From Parabacteroides timonensis (lineage in GTDB: Bacteria; Bacteroidota; Bacteroidia; Bacteroidales; Tannerellaceae), in contig NZ_LT669941.1 in the NCBI RefSeq assembly GCF_900128505.1, positions 2,335,104-2,399,103 of the forward strand: a stretch of 64,000 nucleotides of DNA. Direction: 5' to 3'. The translations under genes and the position numbers were made by a program. Below, piece after piece: positions 15,713 through 24,705 of this stretch. The notes under the pieces were generated by a model. The model saw only the letters and a list, made by a program, of their open reading frames with translations. It was not told the DNA's origin and searched no databases. The stretch's first letter is position 1. Each line of letters starts with the position of its first letter.

Positions 15713-16972
15713 TTATTCCGGAAACTGTAAAGTCAATTGCCTGTCATCTATTTTCTTTCTGCCTTTTTGTAATAGCAGATGGCGCACATTCTCCGGTTTC
15801 AGTTCATTTACCGTATGCATCGGCAATTCATTGCAGGTGATAAAATATTGCGCCTTCTTCATCACAATACCTATTTTCTTTAATTGCTCGGCTCCCAAAC
15901 GACCATAACGGCGAGATACAACGATCAGTTTAGCCGACTTCACTCCTATGCCCGGTACGCGAAGGAGCATCTCGTAATCCGCTTTATTAATGTCGACCGG
16001 GAATGCCTGCGGGTTACGCAACGCCCACGATAATTTCGGATCCAATTCCAGATCGAGATCCGGATAGGCATCGTTCACGATCTCATCCACCTTAAACTGG
16101 TAGAAGCGCAACAGCCAGTCGGCCTGATACAACCGGTTTTCCCGCACCAAGGGCGGTTGTTTCAACATCGGCAGACGTGTGTCGTAATCATTTACAGGGA
16201 TAAAGCCGGAATAATACACCCTTTTCATTGTCGGTCGCTGATAAAGGGCCGACGACAGGCGAAGGATATCTTTATCCGTATCGGGCGTCGCTCCTACGAT
16301 CATCTGCGTGCTTTGTCCCGCCGGGGCGAAACGTGGAGCATGCCGGAACCGCTTACGCTCTTCCGAACTCTGCAAAACGCCTTGCTGGATATAACGCATC
16401 GGAGCAAAAACACTCTTAAAGTCTTTCTCGGGAGCAAGTATCTGCAAGCTTTGTTCATTCGGGATTTCGATGTTCACACTCAATCGGTCGGCATACAAAC
16501 CAGCCTCGTTCACCAGTTCCTGACTGGCACCGGGAATACTTTTCATGTGGATGTACCCGTTGAAACGGTGTATCAGCCGCAAATCCTTTATAGCACGCAC
16601 CAATCGCTCCATCGTATAATCCGGACTCCTGACAACCCCCGAACTCAGAAACAATCCTTCGATATAATTACGACGGTAGAATTCGATCGTCAGATTGACC
16701 AATTCCGAAACGGAGAGCGTCGCCCGCGGCAGGTCGTTACTCCGGCGGTTGATGCAGTAAGCACAATCGTACATACAATAATTGGTCAGCATGATCTTCA
16801 ATAAAGAAATACACCGTCCGTCTTCCGCAAAACTATGGCAAATACCCCAACCGGCCGCACTTCCTATCATTCCGCTTTTCTTGGAACGGGAAGTACCGCT
16901 TGATGCGCAGGATACATCATATTTAGCCGATTCAGCTAATATTTTTAGTTTTTCGAGAACTGTTTCATTCAT
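15713..16972 (-). CDS. Radical SAM DNA modification/repair protein, TIGR03916 type
   Basis: This 419-residue protein has the radical SAM cluster motif CxxxCxxC at C66, C70 and C73 (NYCMYDCAYCINRR), so it should bind a 4Fe-4S cluster and cleave S-adenosylmethionine. A helix-hairpin-helix DNA-binding motif is near 345 (LLRVPGIGVKSAKLIVVSRR). It is the standard partner of the DUF4130 protein 3 bases downstream. A role in repairing or modifying DNA bases is proposed for the family but unproven. Confidence 0.9.
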   Translation of the reverse strand: MNETVLEKLKILAESAKYDVSCASSGTSRSKKSGMIGSAAGWGICHSFAEDGRCISLLKIMLTNYCMYDCAYCINRRSNDLPRATLSVSELVNLTIEFYRRNYIEGLFLSSGVVRSPDYTMERLVRAIKDLRLIHRFNGYIHMKSIPGASQELVNEAGLYADRLSVNIEIPNEQSLQILAPEKDFKSVFAPMRYIQQGVLQSSEERKRFRHAPRFAPAGQSTQMIVGATPDTDKDILRLSSALYQRPTMKRVYYSGFIPVNDYDTRLPMLKQPPLVRENRLYQADWLLRFYQFKVDEIVNDAYPDLDLELDPKLSWALRNPQAFPVDINKADYEMLLRVPGIGVKSAKLIVVSRRYGRLGAEQLKKIGIVMKKAQYFITCNELPMHTVNELKPENVRHLLLQKGRKKIDDRQLTLQFPE

Positions 16973-17014
16973 ATTTCAGGAGGATATGCCACACAAAAAT
17001 AAGGATTAAAAAGC

Positions 17015-17022
17015 TATCTTTG
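17015..17022 (+). promoter_or_regulatory. -7 element of the AraC regulator gene
   Basis: TATCTTTG matches TAnnTTTG exactly and lies 17 bases before the start codon. No good -33 element is seen. Confidence 0.5.
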
Positions 17023-17039
17023 CGATAAAATAAAGTGAA

Positions 17040-17867
17040 ATGTTCTTAGATAATATTCCTGTACATAACCTGGATGAAACGGACTTCTTCGTCGTCGAAC
17101 TGATTGAAAACTGCGCGCCTTTGAATTTTCAGGGATCGCACCGGCATAATTTCTACGAACTGCAATTCTTTACGGAAACGGGGACAAACGAAAGCCACAA
17201 TATCGACTTCGTGGAATATCCATTGCAAGCCAACCAGCTTTACCTGCTTCGTCCCGGACAAGTACATACACTGAAACTAAAAGATCAGAAAGGATTTCTG
17301 TTCGCCATTAATCCCGATTATTTCGAGCGCCTCTGCCTTCATATCGAGAGGTATGCGGATCATACATTTCCTAATATGCTTCTTCTCCCGGAGAAAGAAA
17401 TCCCGGCTATCCGCCAGGTCATTCATCTAATCTACACCGAACATGAAGGACTGCACCGAAAAAGTCTGCTTAATTCATACATGCACGCCTTGATCACCCA
17501 TCTGTTATTATTATACACCGATACCCGGGTCGATCAGGATATACGCGTCAGTAAAGTCTTGTCCCTGATAGACAAGCATTACATCAGCGAGCGATCCACC
17601 GACTTCTACGCCTGCGAAGTAAACCTCAGCAATAAACGGATGAACGAACTGACAAAAAAGGCCGTCGGCCACACAGTCAAACAACTGATAGACCAACGGC
17701 TATTACTGGAAGCCAAACGCATGATCAGTTCCGGAGCTTCGAGCTTCAAGGAAATTGCGTTCAACCTGGGATTCAGCGAAGCTTCTTATTTCACCCGCTT
17801 CTTCAAGGAACAAAGCGGCTGTACCCCCGAACAATTCCGGTCGTTATTGAAGAAAGACCTGTCATGA
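17040..17867 (+). CDS. AraC-family transcriptional regulator
   Basis: The 275-residue protein has an N-terminal cupin (SHRHNFYELQFFTETG near 33-48; LYLLRPGQVHTLKL near 77-90) and a C-terminal AraC DNA-binding domain with two helix-turn-helices (STDFYACEVNLSNKRMNELTKKAVG and SFKEIAFNLGFSEASYFTRFFKEQSGCTPEQFR). The second is the canonical AraC signature. It is convergent with, and overlaps by 6 bases, the Bcr/CflA-like transporter gene. Control of that transporter is possible but not shown. The effector is unknown. Confidence 0.92.
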   Translation: MFLDNIPVHNLDETDFFVVELIENCAPLNFQGSHRHNFYELQFFTETGTNESHNIDFVEYPLQANQLYLLRPGQVHTLKLKDQKGFLFAINPDYFERLCLHIERYADHTFPNMLLLPEKEIPAIRQVIHLIYTEHEGLHRKSLLNSYMHALITHLLLLYTDTRVDQDIRVSKVLSLIDKHYISERSTDFYACEVNLSNKRMNELTKKAVGHTVKQLIDQRLLLEAKRMISSGASSFKEIAFNLGFSEASYFTRFFKEQSGCTPEQFRSLLKKDLS

Positions 17868-19076
17868 ACGGACTTTGATCATCGCCAACCGTCGCCGCGT
17901 ATCGACAAACAACAGCATAAAAGAGGTCAGTCCGCAAACGAACAGCCCGCACATCATCGGTACCACTGAATTGTTTTGCAGGAAACTGACTACAGCCGAC
18001 AGTATCCCGGTAAACAACAATTGCAGGAATCCCATCAATGCCGAAGCCGCCCCGCTGTCTTCCTTAAAATAAGCCAGTCCAAGCGATGTCGTTGCCGGTA
18101 GCAGCAATCCGATCGGGATCAGATTCAGGAAAACCAACACCAATAAAGGCACGACAGAAGTCGACACCAACGAAGTCAGCACCAGCAATACTCCGATCAA
18201 CAACTGAAAAACAAGCGTATATCTCACCAGCTTCTTCAACGTCATATATTTCAGGAAGAAATTAATAATATAGGTACCGAACATCAAACCCAATGAATTG
18301 ACTGCAAAAATAATGGCAAATGTATCTCCCGACATTCCGCCCTTTTCCATGATCAGGAACGGAGCATTGGAAACATATACCATCAAACCACCGTAAGCCA
18401 TACAACCTATTATCGTATAAACCATATACGGCCATACTTTCATCACTCGTACATACCCTTTCACCATTTCCCGCAACGAAGGTTTCTTCGCTTTCACCCC
18501 TTCGGGTAAAGGCATCGATTTACTTTTCGGAAGAAATATCCAGGTCAGCAGAATGGTACAAGCACCTAACAGCGCCATCGTATTAAACACTCCGTGCCAA
18601 TGCCATTGTTTCAACAGCAAATTACCGATAGTCGGAGCAATGACAGGAGCAATACCAGAAATGATCACCAATAAAGAGAATACCTTCGTCCGTTGTTCAT
18701 TCACAAACAGGTCGTTCACTGCTGCACGTCCGACCACGACACCGGCACATCCTCCGAAAGCCTGAAAGAAACGGATCACCCATAGTTGTTCGATCGAAGT
18801 CACATAGATGGAAGCAAACGAACTGACCGTATATAAAGCAGTCGCCAGCAAGATCGGATTTTTCCGTCCGTAATAATCGGAAAGCGATCCCCAAAACAGT
18901 TGCCCGATAGCAAAACCAGCCAGAAAGATGGATAAGGATATTTGTACTTCACTCAAAGAGACCTGCAAACTTTCGGCAATATCCGTAAAAGCAGGAAGAT
19001 AAAGGTCTATACTCAGAGGTTCCAGCGCAGCCAGTAACGAAAGGACCAGAACCACGATTCCCATTTTTCTATTCAT
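17862..19076 (-). CDS. Bcr/CflA-type MFS drug transporter
   Basis: A 404-residue inner-membrane protein with 12 hydrophobic segments. It opens with LSLLAALEPLSIDLYLPAF, the Bcr/CflA signature in which a conserved aspartate lies in the first helix, and has the MFS loop motif GSLSDYYGRKNPIL near 75. The family exports drugs such as bicyclomycin or chloramphenicol using the proton gradient. The true substrate is not predictable. The ATG at 19074-19076 is preferred over a GTG one codon upstream. A -7 element (TACTTTTG, minus strand, 19105-19112) lies upstream. Confidence 0.9.
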   Translation of the reverse strand: MNRKMGIVVLVLSLLAALEPLSIDLYLPAFTDIAESLQVSLSEVQISLSIFLAGFAIGQLFWGSLSDYYGRKNPILLATALYTVSSFASIYVTSIEQLWVIRFFQAFGGCAGVVVGRAAVNDLFVNEQRTKVFSLLVIISGIAPVIAPTIGNLLLKQWHWHGVFNTMALLGACTILLTWIFLPKSKSMPLPEGVKAKKPSLREMVKGYVRVMKVWPYMVYTIIGCMAYGGLMVYVSNAPFLIMEKGGMSGDTFAIIFAVNSLGLMFGTYIINFFLKYMTLKKLVRYTLVFQLLIGVLLVLTSLVSTSVVPLLVLVFLNLIPIGLLLPATTSLGLAYFKEDSGAASALMGFLQLLFTGILSAVVSFLQNNSVVPMMCGLFVCGLTSFMLLFVDTRRRLAMIKVRS

Positions 19077-19218
19077 CACATTATACCTATTAAAATTACC
19101 GCGACAAAAGTACTGTCTTCCTTCCGTCCGCCTTTTACATTAATTGCACATTTACTGGGACAATAAAGAACTTCAGGGTATTTCTTTTATGAGTTATGGT
19201 AATTAAGCAGGAAACATG

Positions 19219-19226
19219 TACATTTG
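19219..19226 (+). promoter_or_regulatory. -7 element of the glycosyltransferase gene
   Basis: TACATTTG matches TAnnTTTG and lies 27 bases before the ATG at 19254. A start upstream of 19254 would sit inside this promoter, which supports the shorter gene. Confidence 0.45.
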
Positions 19227-19253
19227 TACGTTTTTTTAAATACAGCTTCAATA

Positions 19254-20426
19254 ATGAAAGACTTATTCATATTCAACAATATAGAACTGATCCTGGCGGC
19301 CACAACTGCCGGTTTATTTATCATTCAACTTTTGTATCATCTGGTGACATACGCCCGCCCATTAAAGGAGTCCAAGAGAAACAATACGGAGAAAAAAGAG
19401 GCTCAACCGGCCGTATCTGTTATTGTCTATGCAAAAAACGAATCCGAAAACCTACGGAGACATCTACCGTCTTTATTGACTCAGGACTATCCCGAATATG
19501 AAGTAATCGTGGTGAATGACGGCTCTACGGATGAGAGTGACGAAGTATTGAAAAAGCTAAAAAACAACAATAAACATCTGTATCACACCTATATTCCGGA
19601 AGATGTAAAATATCTGAGCCGAAAAAAACTGGCCCTGACTGTCGGAATCAAAGCTGCCAAACACGAGATCCTCCTTTTCACGGAAGCGAACTGTGAGCCT
19701 ATGAGCAAAAACTGGATCTCCACGATGGCACGCAACTATAATAAAGAAACCAGTATCGTATTAGGATTTTGTGCTTACGGCAACCATAAGGGCTTCTTCC
19801 ATAAACTAGTCGCTTACGATAACCTGATGAGCGGACTACAATACATATCTTCTGCTCTAACCCGCCACCCTTATGTCGGCAACGGACGTAACCTATCTTA
19901 TAAAAAAGATTTATTCTTTGCCCACAAAGGATATTATAAATCACTGAGCCTGCACGCCGGAGACGACGACCTGTTCATCAACGAATCGGCAAACGGTAAA
20001 AACACACGGGTGGAATATACCCCCGAAAGCATCACCGAAATGGCAAAAATAGAACGGTTCAGTATGTGGAAAGAAATGAAAGTTTCGCGCGCTGCCACCC
20101 ATCGCCATTATAAAGGAGGAGCATTGACATTCTACAGGATGGAAAGCATGAGTTATTTTCTCTTCTTCCTGGCGGTTGTTGCCGCAATCGTTCTCGGTAT
20201 TTACGGAAACTGGCTGTTATCCGTTCTAGCAGGCTTGTTATATATCACCAGATTCGCTGTAAAAGCGACAATCCTGCATAAATCTGCTCATTTGTTACAG
20301 CAGAAGCCGGTCACAAGATGGTTATTCTTCCTTGAACTGATTCTACCTTTATTCAATCTGTATGTAAGGATATACCGGACGTTTCGCGGGAAAAACGACT
20401 ATACTTTCCGGCTGGGAAACAAATAA
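19254..20426 (+). CDS. Membrane-anchored family 2 glycosyltransferase
   Basis: The 390-residue protein has an N-terminal membrane helix (about 8-28), a GT-A catalytic domain (PAVSVIVYAKNESENLRRHLPSLLTQDYPEYEVIVVNDGSTDES at about 49-92), a later metal/acceptor region (HAGDDDLFINESA near 240) and two or three C-terminal membrane helices (about 290-365). This is the layout of GT2 enzymes such as cellulose- or hyaluronan-synthase-like polysaccharide transferases. Sugar donor and product are unknown, and no polysaccharide cluster surrounds it. Confidence 0.88.
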   Translation: MKDLFIFNNIELILAATTAGLFIIQLLYHLVTYARPLKESKRNNTEKKEAQPAVSVIVYAKNESENLRRHLPSLLTQDYPEYEVIVVNDGSTDESDEVLKKLKNNNKHLYHTYIPEDVKYLSRKKLALTVGIKAAKHEILLFTEANCEPMSKNWISTMARNYNKETSIVLGFCAYGNHKGFFHKLVAYDNLMSGLQYISSALTRHPYVGNGRNLSYKKDLFFAHKGYYKSLSLHAGDDDLFINESANGKNTRVEYTPESITEMAKIERFSMWKEMKVSRAATHRHYKGGALTFYRMESMSYFLFFLAVVAAIVLGIYGNWLLSVLAGLLYITRFAVKATILHKSAHLLQQKPVTRWLFFLELILPLFNLYVRIYRTFRGKNDYTFRLGNK

Positions 20427-20429
20427 GGA

Positions 20430-21674
20430 TTATTCGAAACGGATACTTTTTGCCGGATCGATCTTGGTGATCAGGTAAGAAGGACCAAGCATCATCAGCA
20501 TGGATGCACATAAAGTTCCGATATTCAACAGAACAAGCGAAAGAATATTCAGGTCGATGGGAACTGCATCCAGATAATAAGTGGAAGGATCAAGCGTGAT
20601 AATATGGAAATGAGACTGTATCAGACAAATAGCAATACCGATCACATTCCCCCAAAGCATTCCTTTCCCGATAAGGAAAAAAGAAATATAAAGAAAGACT
20701 TTACGGATACTGGTATTGCTTTCCCCCAGTGCTTTCAGGATACCTATCATATTGGTTCGTTCCAAAATGATGATCAACAGACCTGAAATCATAGTAAATC
20801 CGGCTACTGCAAAGATTAGGACCAATATCACCACCACATTTATATCCAATACATCCAGCCAGTTAAAGATCATAGGGTTCAATTCCTTTATCGAACGAAC
20901 AAAATAGGTATTCCCGTTCCGGTCCTGCTTCTCTACGAGATCGAAATACAAATCCTCTGCAGTCTGATCCAGATCGTCATAATCATCGACCAGTAATTCC
21001 AGACCACTCACCTGATCCTTTTCCCAACCGTTCAAACGACGGATCTGCTTGATATCAGCCAATACAAACAACTTGTCATAATCCAGGAACCCCGTCTCAT
21101 AAATACCTGTAATCGTAAATTTACGTGCACGGACATCTTCCTGTACAAAATAAGTCAGAAAAGAATCCCCCAGTTTAAGACCAAGCAAATTAGACAAATA
21201 TCTGGAAATAATGACATCGGTGGAAGTCTTATCCGGATTTATCGTGAGTATCTCGCCCTCCTTCAGGTTATTACGAAAGAAAGACCAGTCATAATCCGTA
21301 TCCACTCCTTTCAATACAACTCCCTGAAAATCGTTATCGGTCTTCATGATACCCATCTTCGTGGCAAAAGTCTCCACATGGCAAACCCCGGGAAATGCAT
21401 GAAGTGCCTGAAGCAAAGAGTCGCTTACCGCTATCGGTGTCGACTCGTACGAACTATTATTATCAAAGTTGGTGATCTGGATATGAGAGCCAAACCCGAT
21501 CACCTTATTACGAACTTCCTTCTTAAAACCAATTACAATCGCTACAGAAAGAATCATCACAGCCAGCCCGAGTGCAATACCGATTATGGCAATACGCACA
21601 GCAGGAGGTGTGACCTGACGATCACCCTCCTTGCTAAAATGAATTCTTTGCGCTATAAATAGTTCTAAGTTCAA
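20430..21674 (-). CDS. LolC/LolE-type lipoprotein-releasing ABC permease
   Basis: The 414-residue protein has the FtsX/LolC layout: one membrane helix near 28-50 (IAIIGIALGLAVMILSVAIVIGFKKEVRNKVIGFGSHIQI), a periplasmic domain of about 200 residues, and three C-terminal helices (VVILVLIFAVAGFTMISGLLIIILERTNMIGILKALG onward). With an ATPase partner, such permeases lift lipoproteins from the inner membrane towards LolA. No LolD ATPase gene is adjacent. The only sensible start is a TTG at 21672-21674 giving MNLELFIAQRIHF, the family's usual opening; an in-frame stop lies three codons upstream and no ATG is near. Confidence 0.85.
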   Translation of the reverse strand: MNLELFIAQRIHFSKEGDRQVTPPAVRIAIIGIALGLAVMILSVAIVIGFKKEVRNKVIGFGSHIQITNFDNNSSYESTPIAVSDSLLQALHAFPGVCHVETFATKMGIMKTDNDFQGVVLKGVDTDYDWSFFRNNLKEGEILTINPDKTSTDVIISRYLSNLLGLKLGDSFLTYFVQEDVRARKFTITGIYETGFLDYDKLFVLADIKQIRRLNGWEKDQVSGLELLVDDYDDLDQTAEDLYFDLVEKQDRNGNTYFVRSIKELNPMIFNWLDVLDINVVVILVLIFAVAGFTMISGLLIIILERTNMIGILKALGESNTSIRKVFLYISFFLIGKGMLWGNVIGIAICLIQSHFHIITLDPSTYYLDAVPIDLNILSLVLLNIGTLCASMLMMLGPSYLITKIDPAKSIRFE

Positions 21675-21680
21675 TTCGAT

Positions 21681-21745
21681 TCAGTTGATAGTTGACAGTT
21701 GACAAGTGACAGTTGACAGTTAAGTGTTTGTTCAACTGTCAACTG
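21681..21745. repeat. GTTGACA direct repeats with a 12-bp hairpin
   Basis: The heptamer GTTGACA and close variants (GTTGATA, GTGACA) repeat along 21683-21720. The last copy pairs with a complementary stretch: CAGTTGACAGTT (21710-21721) and AACTGTCAACTG (21734-21745). It lies 1 base beyond the aminotransferase stop and probably acts as its terminator. Confidence 0.65.
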
Positions 21746-21746
21746 A

Positions 21747-22946
21747 TTAAACGACTCTTCCCGGATATGCTTCCAGAGCCTTTGCCAGGACAACCAGTGC
21801 ATTAGCCAGATCTTCCTTTTTCAGAACGTAAGCGATACGAACCTCGTTCTTTCCTAAACCGGGTGTTGTATAAAAACCGGAAGCCGGAGCCATCATAACC
21901 GTCTGTCCTTCATACTCGAACTCATCCAGACACCAGGCACAGAACTTGTCGGCATCGTCTACCGGCAACTTGGCTACGGTATAGAACGCTCCCATCGGAA
22001 TAGGAGAATAACAACCCGGAATACGATTCAAACCGTCGATCAGGAATTTGCGGCGTTCCACATACTCGTTGTAAACTTCCAACATATATTCTTCAGAGGT
22101 ATCCAGTGAAGCCTCGGCAATGATCTGTCCGACCAAAGGAGGACTCAAACGCGCCTGACACCATTTCATAACATTTTCCTTCACCATTTGGTTCTTCGTG
22201 ATCAGCGCACCGATACGGATACCGCATTCACTGTAACGTTTAGAAACAGAATCGACCAAGACCACATTATTCTCTATCCCTTTCAAATGAAAAGCAGAGA
22301 TATAAGGTGCTCCGGTATAACAAAACTCGCGATACACCTCATCCGAGAAAAGGAACAGATCGTACTTCTTCACGATATCACGAATCTGATCCATCTCCTT
22401 TTGTGTATAGAGATAACCGGTCGGATTGTTCGGGTTACAAATCAGGATCGCTTTCGTACGCGGTGTGATCAATTCTTCAAAACGCTCTACCGACGGAAGA
22501 GCAAACCCTTCATCGATAGTAGACGGAACAGTTTTGATCACAGCCCCGCTTGAGATTGCAAAAGCCATATAGTTCGCATACGCAGGTTCGGGAACAATGA
22601 TTTCGTCACCCGGGTCCAGGCAAGCCATAAAAGAAAAGAATACAGCTTCGGAGCCACCGGTTGTGATGATTATATCGTCAACATCTACATTGATATTGAA
22701 CTTCGCATAGTACTTAACCAATTTCTCACGGAAACTACGTATTCCCTCACTGGGAGAATACTCCAAAACCTTACGATCAATACGACGCATGGCCTCCATC
22801 GCGACCTCAGGAGTAGGTAAATCCGGTTGACCGATATTCAGATGGTACACCTTGGTACCCTTTGCCTTAGCCTTATTGGCTAGCGGAACTAGTTTTCTAA
22901 TAGGGGAAGCCGGCATGTCGACACCCCGCTGTGAGATATTAGGCAT
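21747..22946 (-). CDS. PLP-dependent class I aminotransferase (aspartate aminotransferase-like)
   Basis: The 399-residue enzyme has fold-type I signatures: NIGQPDLPTPE near 37-47, TTGGSEAVFFSFMACLDPGDEI near 95-115, NPNNPTGYLY near 170, SDEVYREF near 200, the PLP lysine in SVSKRYSECGIRIGA near 235 and the substrate-binding arginine in EVRIAYVLKKED near 370. It probably moves amino groups between aspartate, or a similar amino acid, and 2-oxoglutarate. The sub-family (aspartate, aromatic or alanine) is not fixed by these motifs. A -7 element lies 32 bases upstream. Confidence 0.88.
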   Translation of the reverse strand: MPNISQRGVDMPASPIRKLVPLANKAKAKGTKVYHLNIGQPDLPTPEVAMEAMRRIDRKVLEYSPSEGIRSFREKLVKYYAKFNINVDVDDIIITTGGSEAVFFSFMACLDPGDEIIVPEPAYANYMAFAISSGAVIKTVPSTIDEGFALPSVERFEELITPRTKAILICNPNNPTGYLYTQKEMDQIRDIVKKYDLFLFSDEVYREFCYTGAPYISAFHLKGIENNVVLVDSVSKRYSECGIRIGALITKNQMVKENVMKWCQARLSPPLVGQIIAEASLDTSEEYMLEVYNEYVERRKFLIDGLNRIPGCYSPIPMGAFYTVAKLPVDDADKFCAWCLDEFEYEGQTVMMAPASGFYTTPGLGKNEVRIAYVLKKEDLANALVVLAKALEAYPGRVV

Positions 22947-22977
22947 TACTTTTTCTATATGTTAGTTTAAAGTTCGG

Positions 22978-22985
22978 CAAAGATA
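22978..22985 (-). promoter_or_regulatory. -7 element of the aminotransferase gene
   Basis: On the minus strand the sequence is TATCTTTG (plus-strand CAAAGATA), an exact TAnnTTTG match. The -33 position falls inside the TTGAAAG repeats and is weak. Confidence 0.5.
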
Positions 22986-22991
22986 GGAAAT

Positions 22992-23078
22992 AATTGAAAG
23001 TTGAAAGTTGAAAATTGAAAATTAATGTCGGTTTGCACGTTTTCCCGTCATTTAATTTTCAATTTTCATTTTTCAATT
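22992..23078. repeat. AT-rich inverted repeat of TTGAAA units
   Basis: The left arm (22992-23026) is a run of TTGAAAG/TTGAAAA units ending in AATTAAT. The right arm (23051-23078) is a run of TTTTCAA units, so the two pair into a long AT-rich hairpin. It lies just beyond the yitT stop and may serve as its terminator. Confidence 0.6.
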
Positions 23079-23080
23079 CC

Positions 23081-23977
23081 TCAAATTCCCGGACGAGGAG
23101 AATCCTTACTTGCATGCATTGTCGATATAAAGGCATTCGGATCTATCTCTTTGATCTCGTCTTTCAAACGCGGCATGTCTTTACGTTCGGCTATTGTAAA
23201 GATAATCTCTTTTTCCTTACCTTCATACATTCCCCGTCCGTGCAGGAATGTACCACGCATCCCCATCTTTCCGACAATAAGATCCTTTATTTCCTGTGTC
23301 TTTTTCGACACGATAAATACGGCACGGTTCGGGTTTTCCGTCTGGAACATTTCAACAACCTTGCCATATACGAAAATAGTGAACCAGGAATACAAAGGAA
23401 CAGCCCAATCCTTAAAGACGATTAATCCCAGCAATACGACCGCCGAATCCAACAGAATGATCATGTTGCTGACTTTCAGATTAGAATTGTTGGCTATCAC
23501 GCGGGCAAGGACATCTGTTCCGGCACTCGTACTTTGTGCCTTAAAAATACAGGCTACGCCGATACCCAATATTGCTCCACCATAGAAACAGGCTATAAAA
23601 GTATCGTTCTCCACCAACGGTTCATTTCCACAGAAATACGACAGGGTATCCGTAAAGATGGATATCAGAAGGAATGTTACAATCGTTTTAGGACCGGACG
23701 ACAGACCGATCTTTTTCATTGCCAGGATCATCAACGGGATATTAAAGCATAAAGCAGTAGCACCCATCGGCAAACCATCCGGGAAAATCGAAAATACTCC
23801 TTTCGTTACATAATGTATCACAATGGAAATACCATAACACCCTCCCGGAACAATCTTAAAAGGAGCAAGGAACAGCACATAACTCAGTGCTTGAAGAAAA
23901 GCCCCGACCACGATAAAAGAGTAGTCGACGACAGCACTTTTCAAAGTAGCATTAGAAGGAAGACTTAGTTGTTTCAT
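23081..23977 (-). CDS. YitT/DUF2179 family membrane protein
   Basis: The 298-residue protein has five or six membrane helices in the first 200 residues (FIVVGAFLQALSYVLFLAPFKIVPGGCYGISIVIHYV onward, with the YitT motif KAQSTSAGTDVLARVIA near 165). A soluble DUF2179 domain (about 215-290) carries RGTFLHGRGMYEGKEKEIIFTIAERKDMPRLK. Family members are inner-membrane proteins of unknown transport role; the C-terminal domain may bind a ligand. A -7 element TATCTTTG (minus strand, 24012-24019) lies 35 bases upstream. Confidence 0.88.
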   Translation of the reverse strand: MKQLSLPSNATLKSAVVDYSFIVVGAFLQALSYVLFLAPFKIVPGGCYGISIVIHYVTKGVFSIFPDGLPMGATALCFNIPLMILAMKKIGLSSGPKTIVTFLLISIFTDTLSYFCGNEPLVENDTFIACFYGGAILGIGVACIFKAQSTSAGTDVLARVIANNSNLKVSNMIILLDSAVVLLGLIVFKDWAVPLYSWFTIFVYGKVVEMFQTENPNRAVFIVSKKTQEIKDLIVGKMGMRGTFLHGRGMYEGKEKEIIFTIAERKDMPRLKDEIKEIDPNAFISTMHASKDSPRPGI

Positions 23978-24011
23978 AAAAGATTAACCATTATTTATTT
24001 TTTAAGTGTCG

Positions 24012-24019
24012 CAAAGATA
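24012..24019 (-). promoter_or_regulatory. -7 element of the yitT-like gene
   Basis: Minus-strand TATCTTTG (plus-strand CAAAGATA) matches TAnnTTTG exactly. Confidence 0.45.
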
Positions 24020-24030
24020 TGTAAAAAAAG

Positions 24031-24063
24031 AAGAGATTGCACCAACAAATTGCGCAATCTCTT
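24031..24063. terminator. Hairpin after the HU-like gene
   Basis: AAGAGATTGC (24031-24040) pairs with GCAATCTCTT (24054-24063). It lies 29 bases beyond the HU-like stop. A similar hairpin with the same TTGCGCAATCTC right arm occurs at 29640-29678. Confidence 0.65.
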
Positions 24064-24092
24064 CAAATTCATTTTCTACTTAAACTCACTTT

Positions 24093-24539
24093 CTACTCAA
24101 TCACCGGCCGGTCATCTTCCGAACCGGAGCCGGAACCAGGAGCGGTTACCATCGGCCATTTTTCTACACTGGCCTTAGATATTTCCCTTTTCAAACGTAA
24201 ACTCGGACGAAAAACAATATGCGGATTCTTAAACATCGACGCGTCATAATCTTTTACATCCGATACTCCTCCACTACCTATTTTCAACTGAAAATTACCT
24301 AGTTCCCCAAACTGAACCACTTCACCACGCAACAACGCTTCCGAAGCCACAAACACCAATCCGTCTAACACCAGCTTCACATCCCCGGGAGATGCCGTGC
24401 TATAAGCAGAAATGCTGGAACAAATCTGATCAAAACCCAGAGTGCCTGTTGCAGACACACTCCCATAATACTTCTTTGCACCTTCCACTGCATCTTTACT
24501 CATGTCCCTCCGTTGGACCAATTTATACTTCAATGCCAT
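24093..24539 (-). CDS. HU-like DNA-binding protein with acidic DDRPVIE tail
   Basis: This 148-residue protein belongs to the long HU-like family of Bacteroidales. The body (about 1-125) has the beta-arm segment VVQFGELGNFQLKIGSGG and the FRPSLRLKREI end of the HU fold. A flexible Gly-Ser stretch and an acidic tail end in EDDRPVIE. HU proteins bend DNA. Members of this sub-family are often found beside DUF4248/VirE-N/DUF3987 genes, as here, and the gene faces away from them across a 491-base gap with a 29-bp inverted repeat. The same last seven residues occur in the protein encoded at 13910-14668. Confidence 0.85.
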   Translation of the reverse strand: MALKYKLVQRRDMSKDAVEGAKKYYGSVSATGTLGFDQICSSISAYSTASPGDVKLVLDGLVFVASEALLRGEVVQFGELGNFQLKIGSGGVSDVKDYDASMFKNPHIVFRPSLRLKREISKASVEKWPMVTAPGSGSGSEDDRPVIE

Positions 24540-24705
24540 AACCTAAACAATCTTTATTATTAATACTATCGCAATCAGAACAGGGCCCTCTCTCTTTCTG
24601 ATTACAACATAAAGGTACGGAATAGGTATAACATGGGATGGAACTACGTGGATGTTCACATGAAAAAAGTAATTTTTTTTTGAACAACAACTCTTTATGT
24701 GCAAA

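Noticed and set aside
21681..21745. Direct repeats as a mobile element end
   Set aside because: The GTTGACA units are short and sit just after a stop codon with a hairpin, which fits a terminator or simple repeat; no element is seen.
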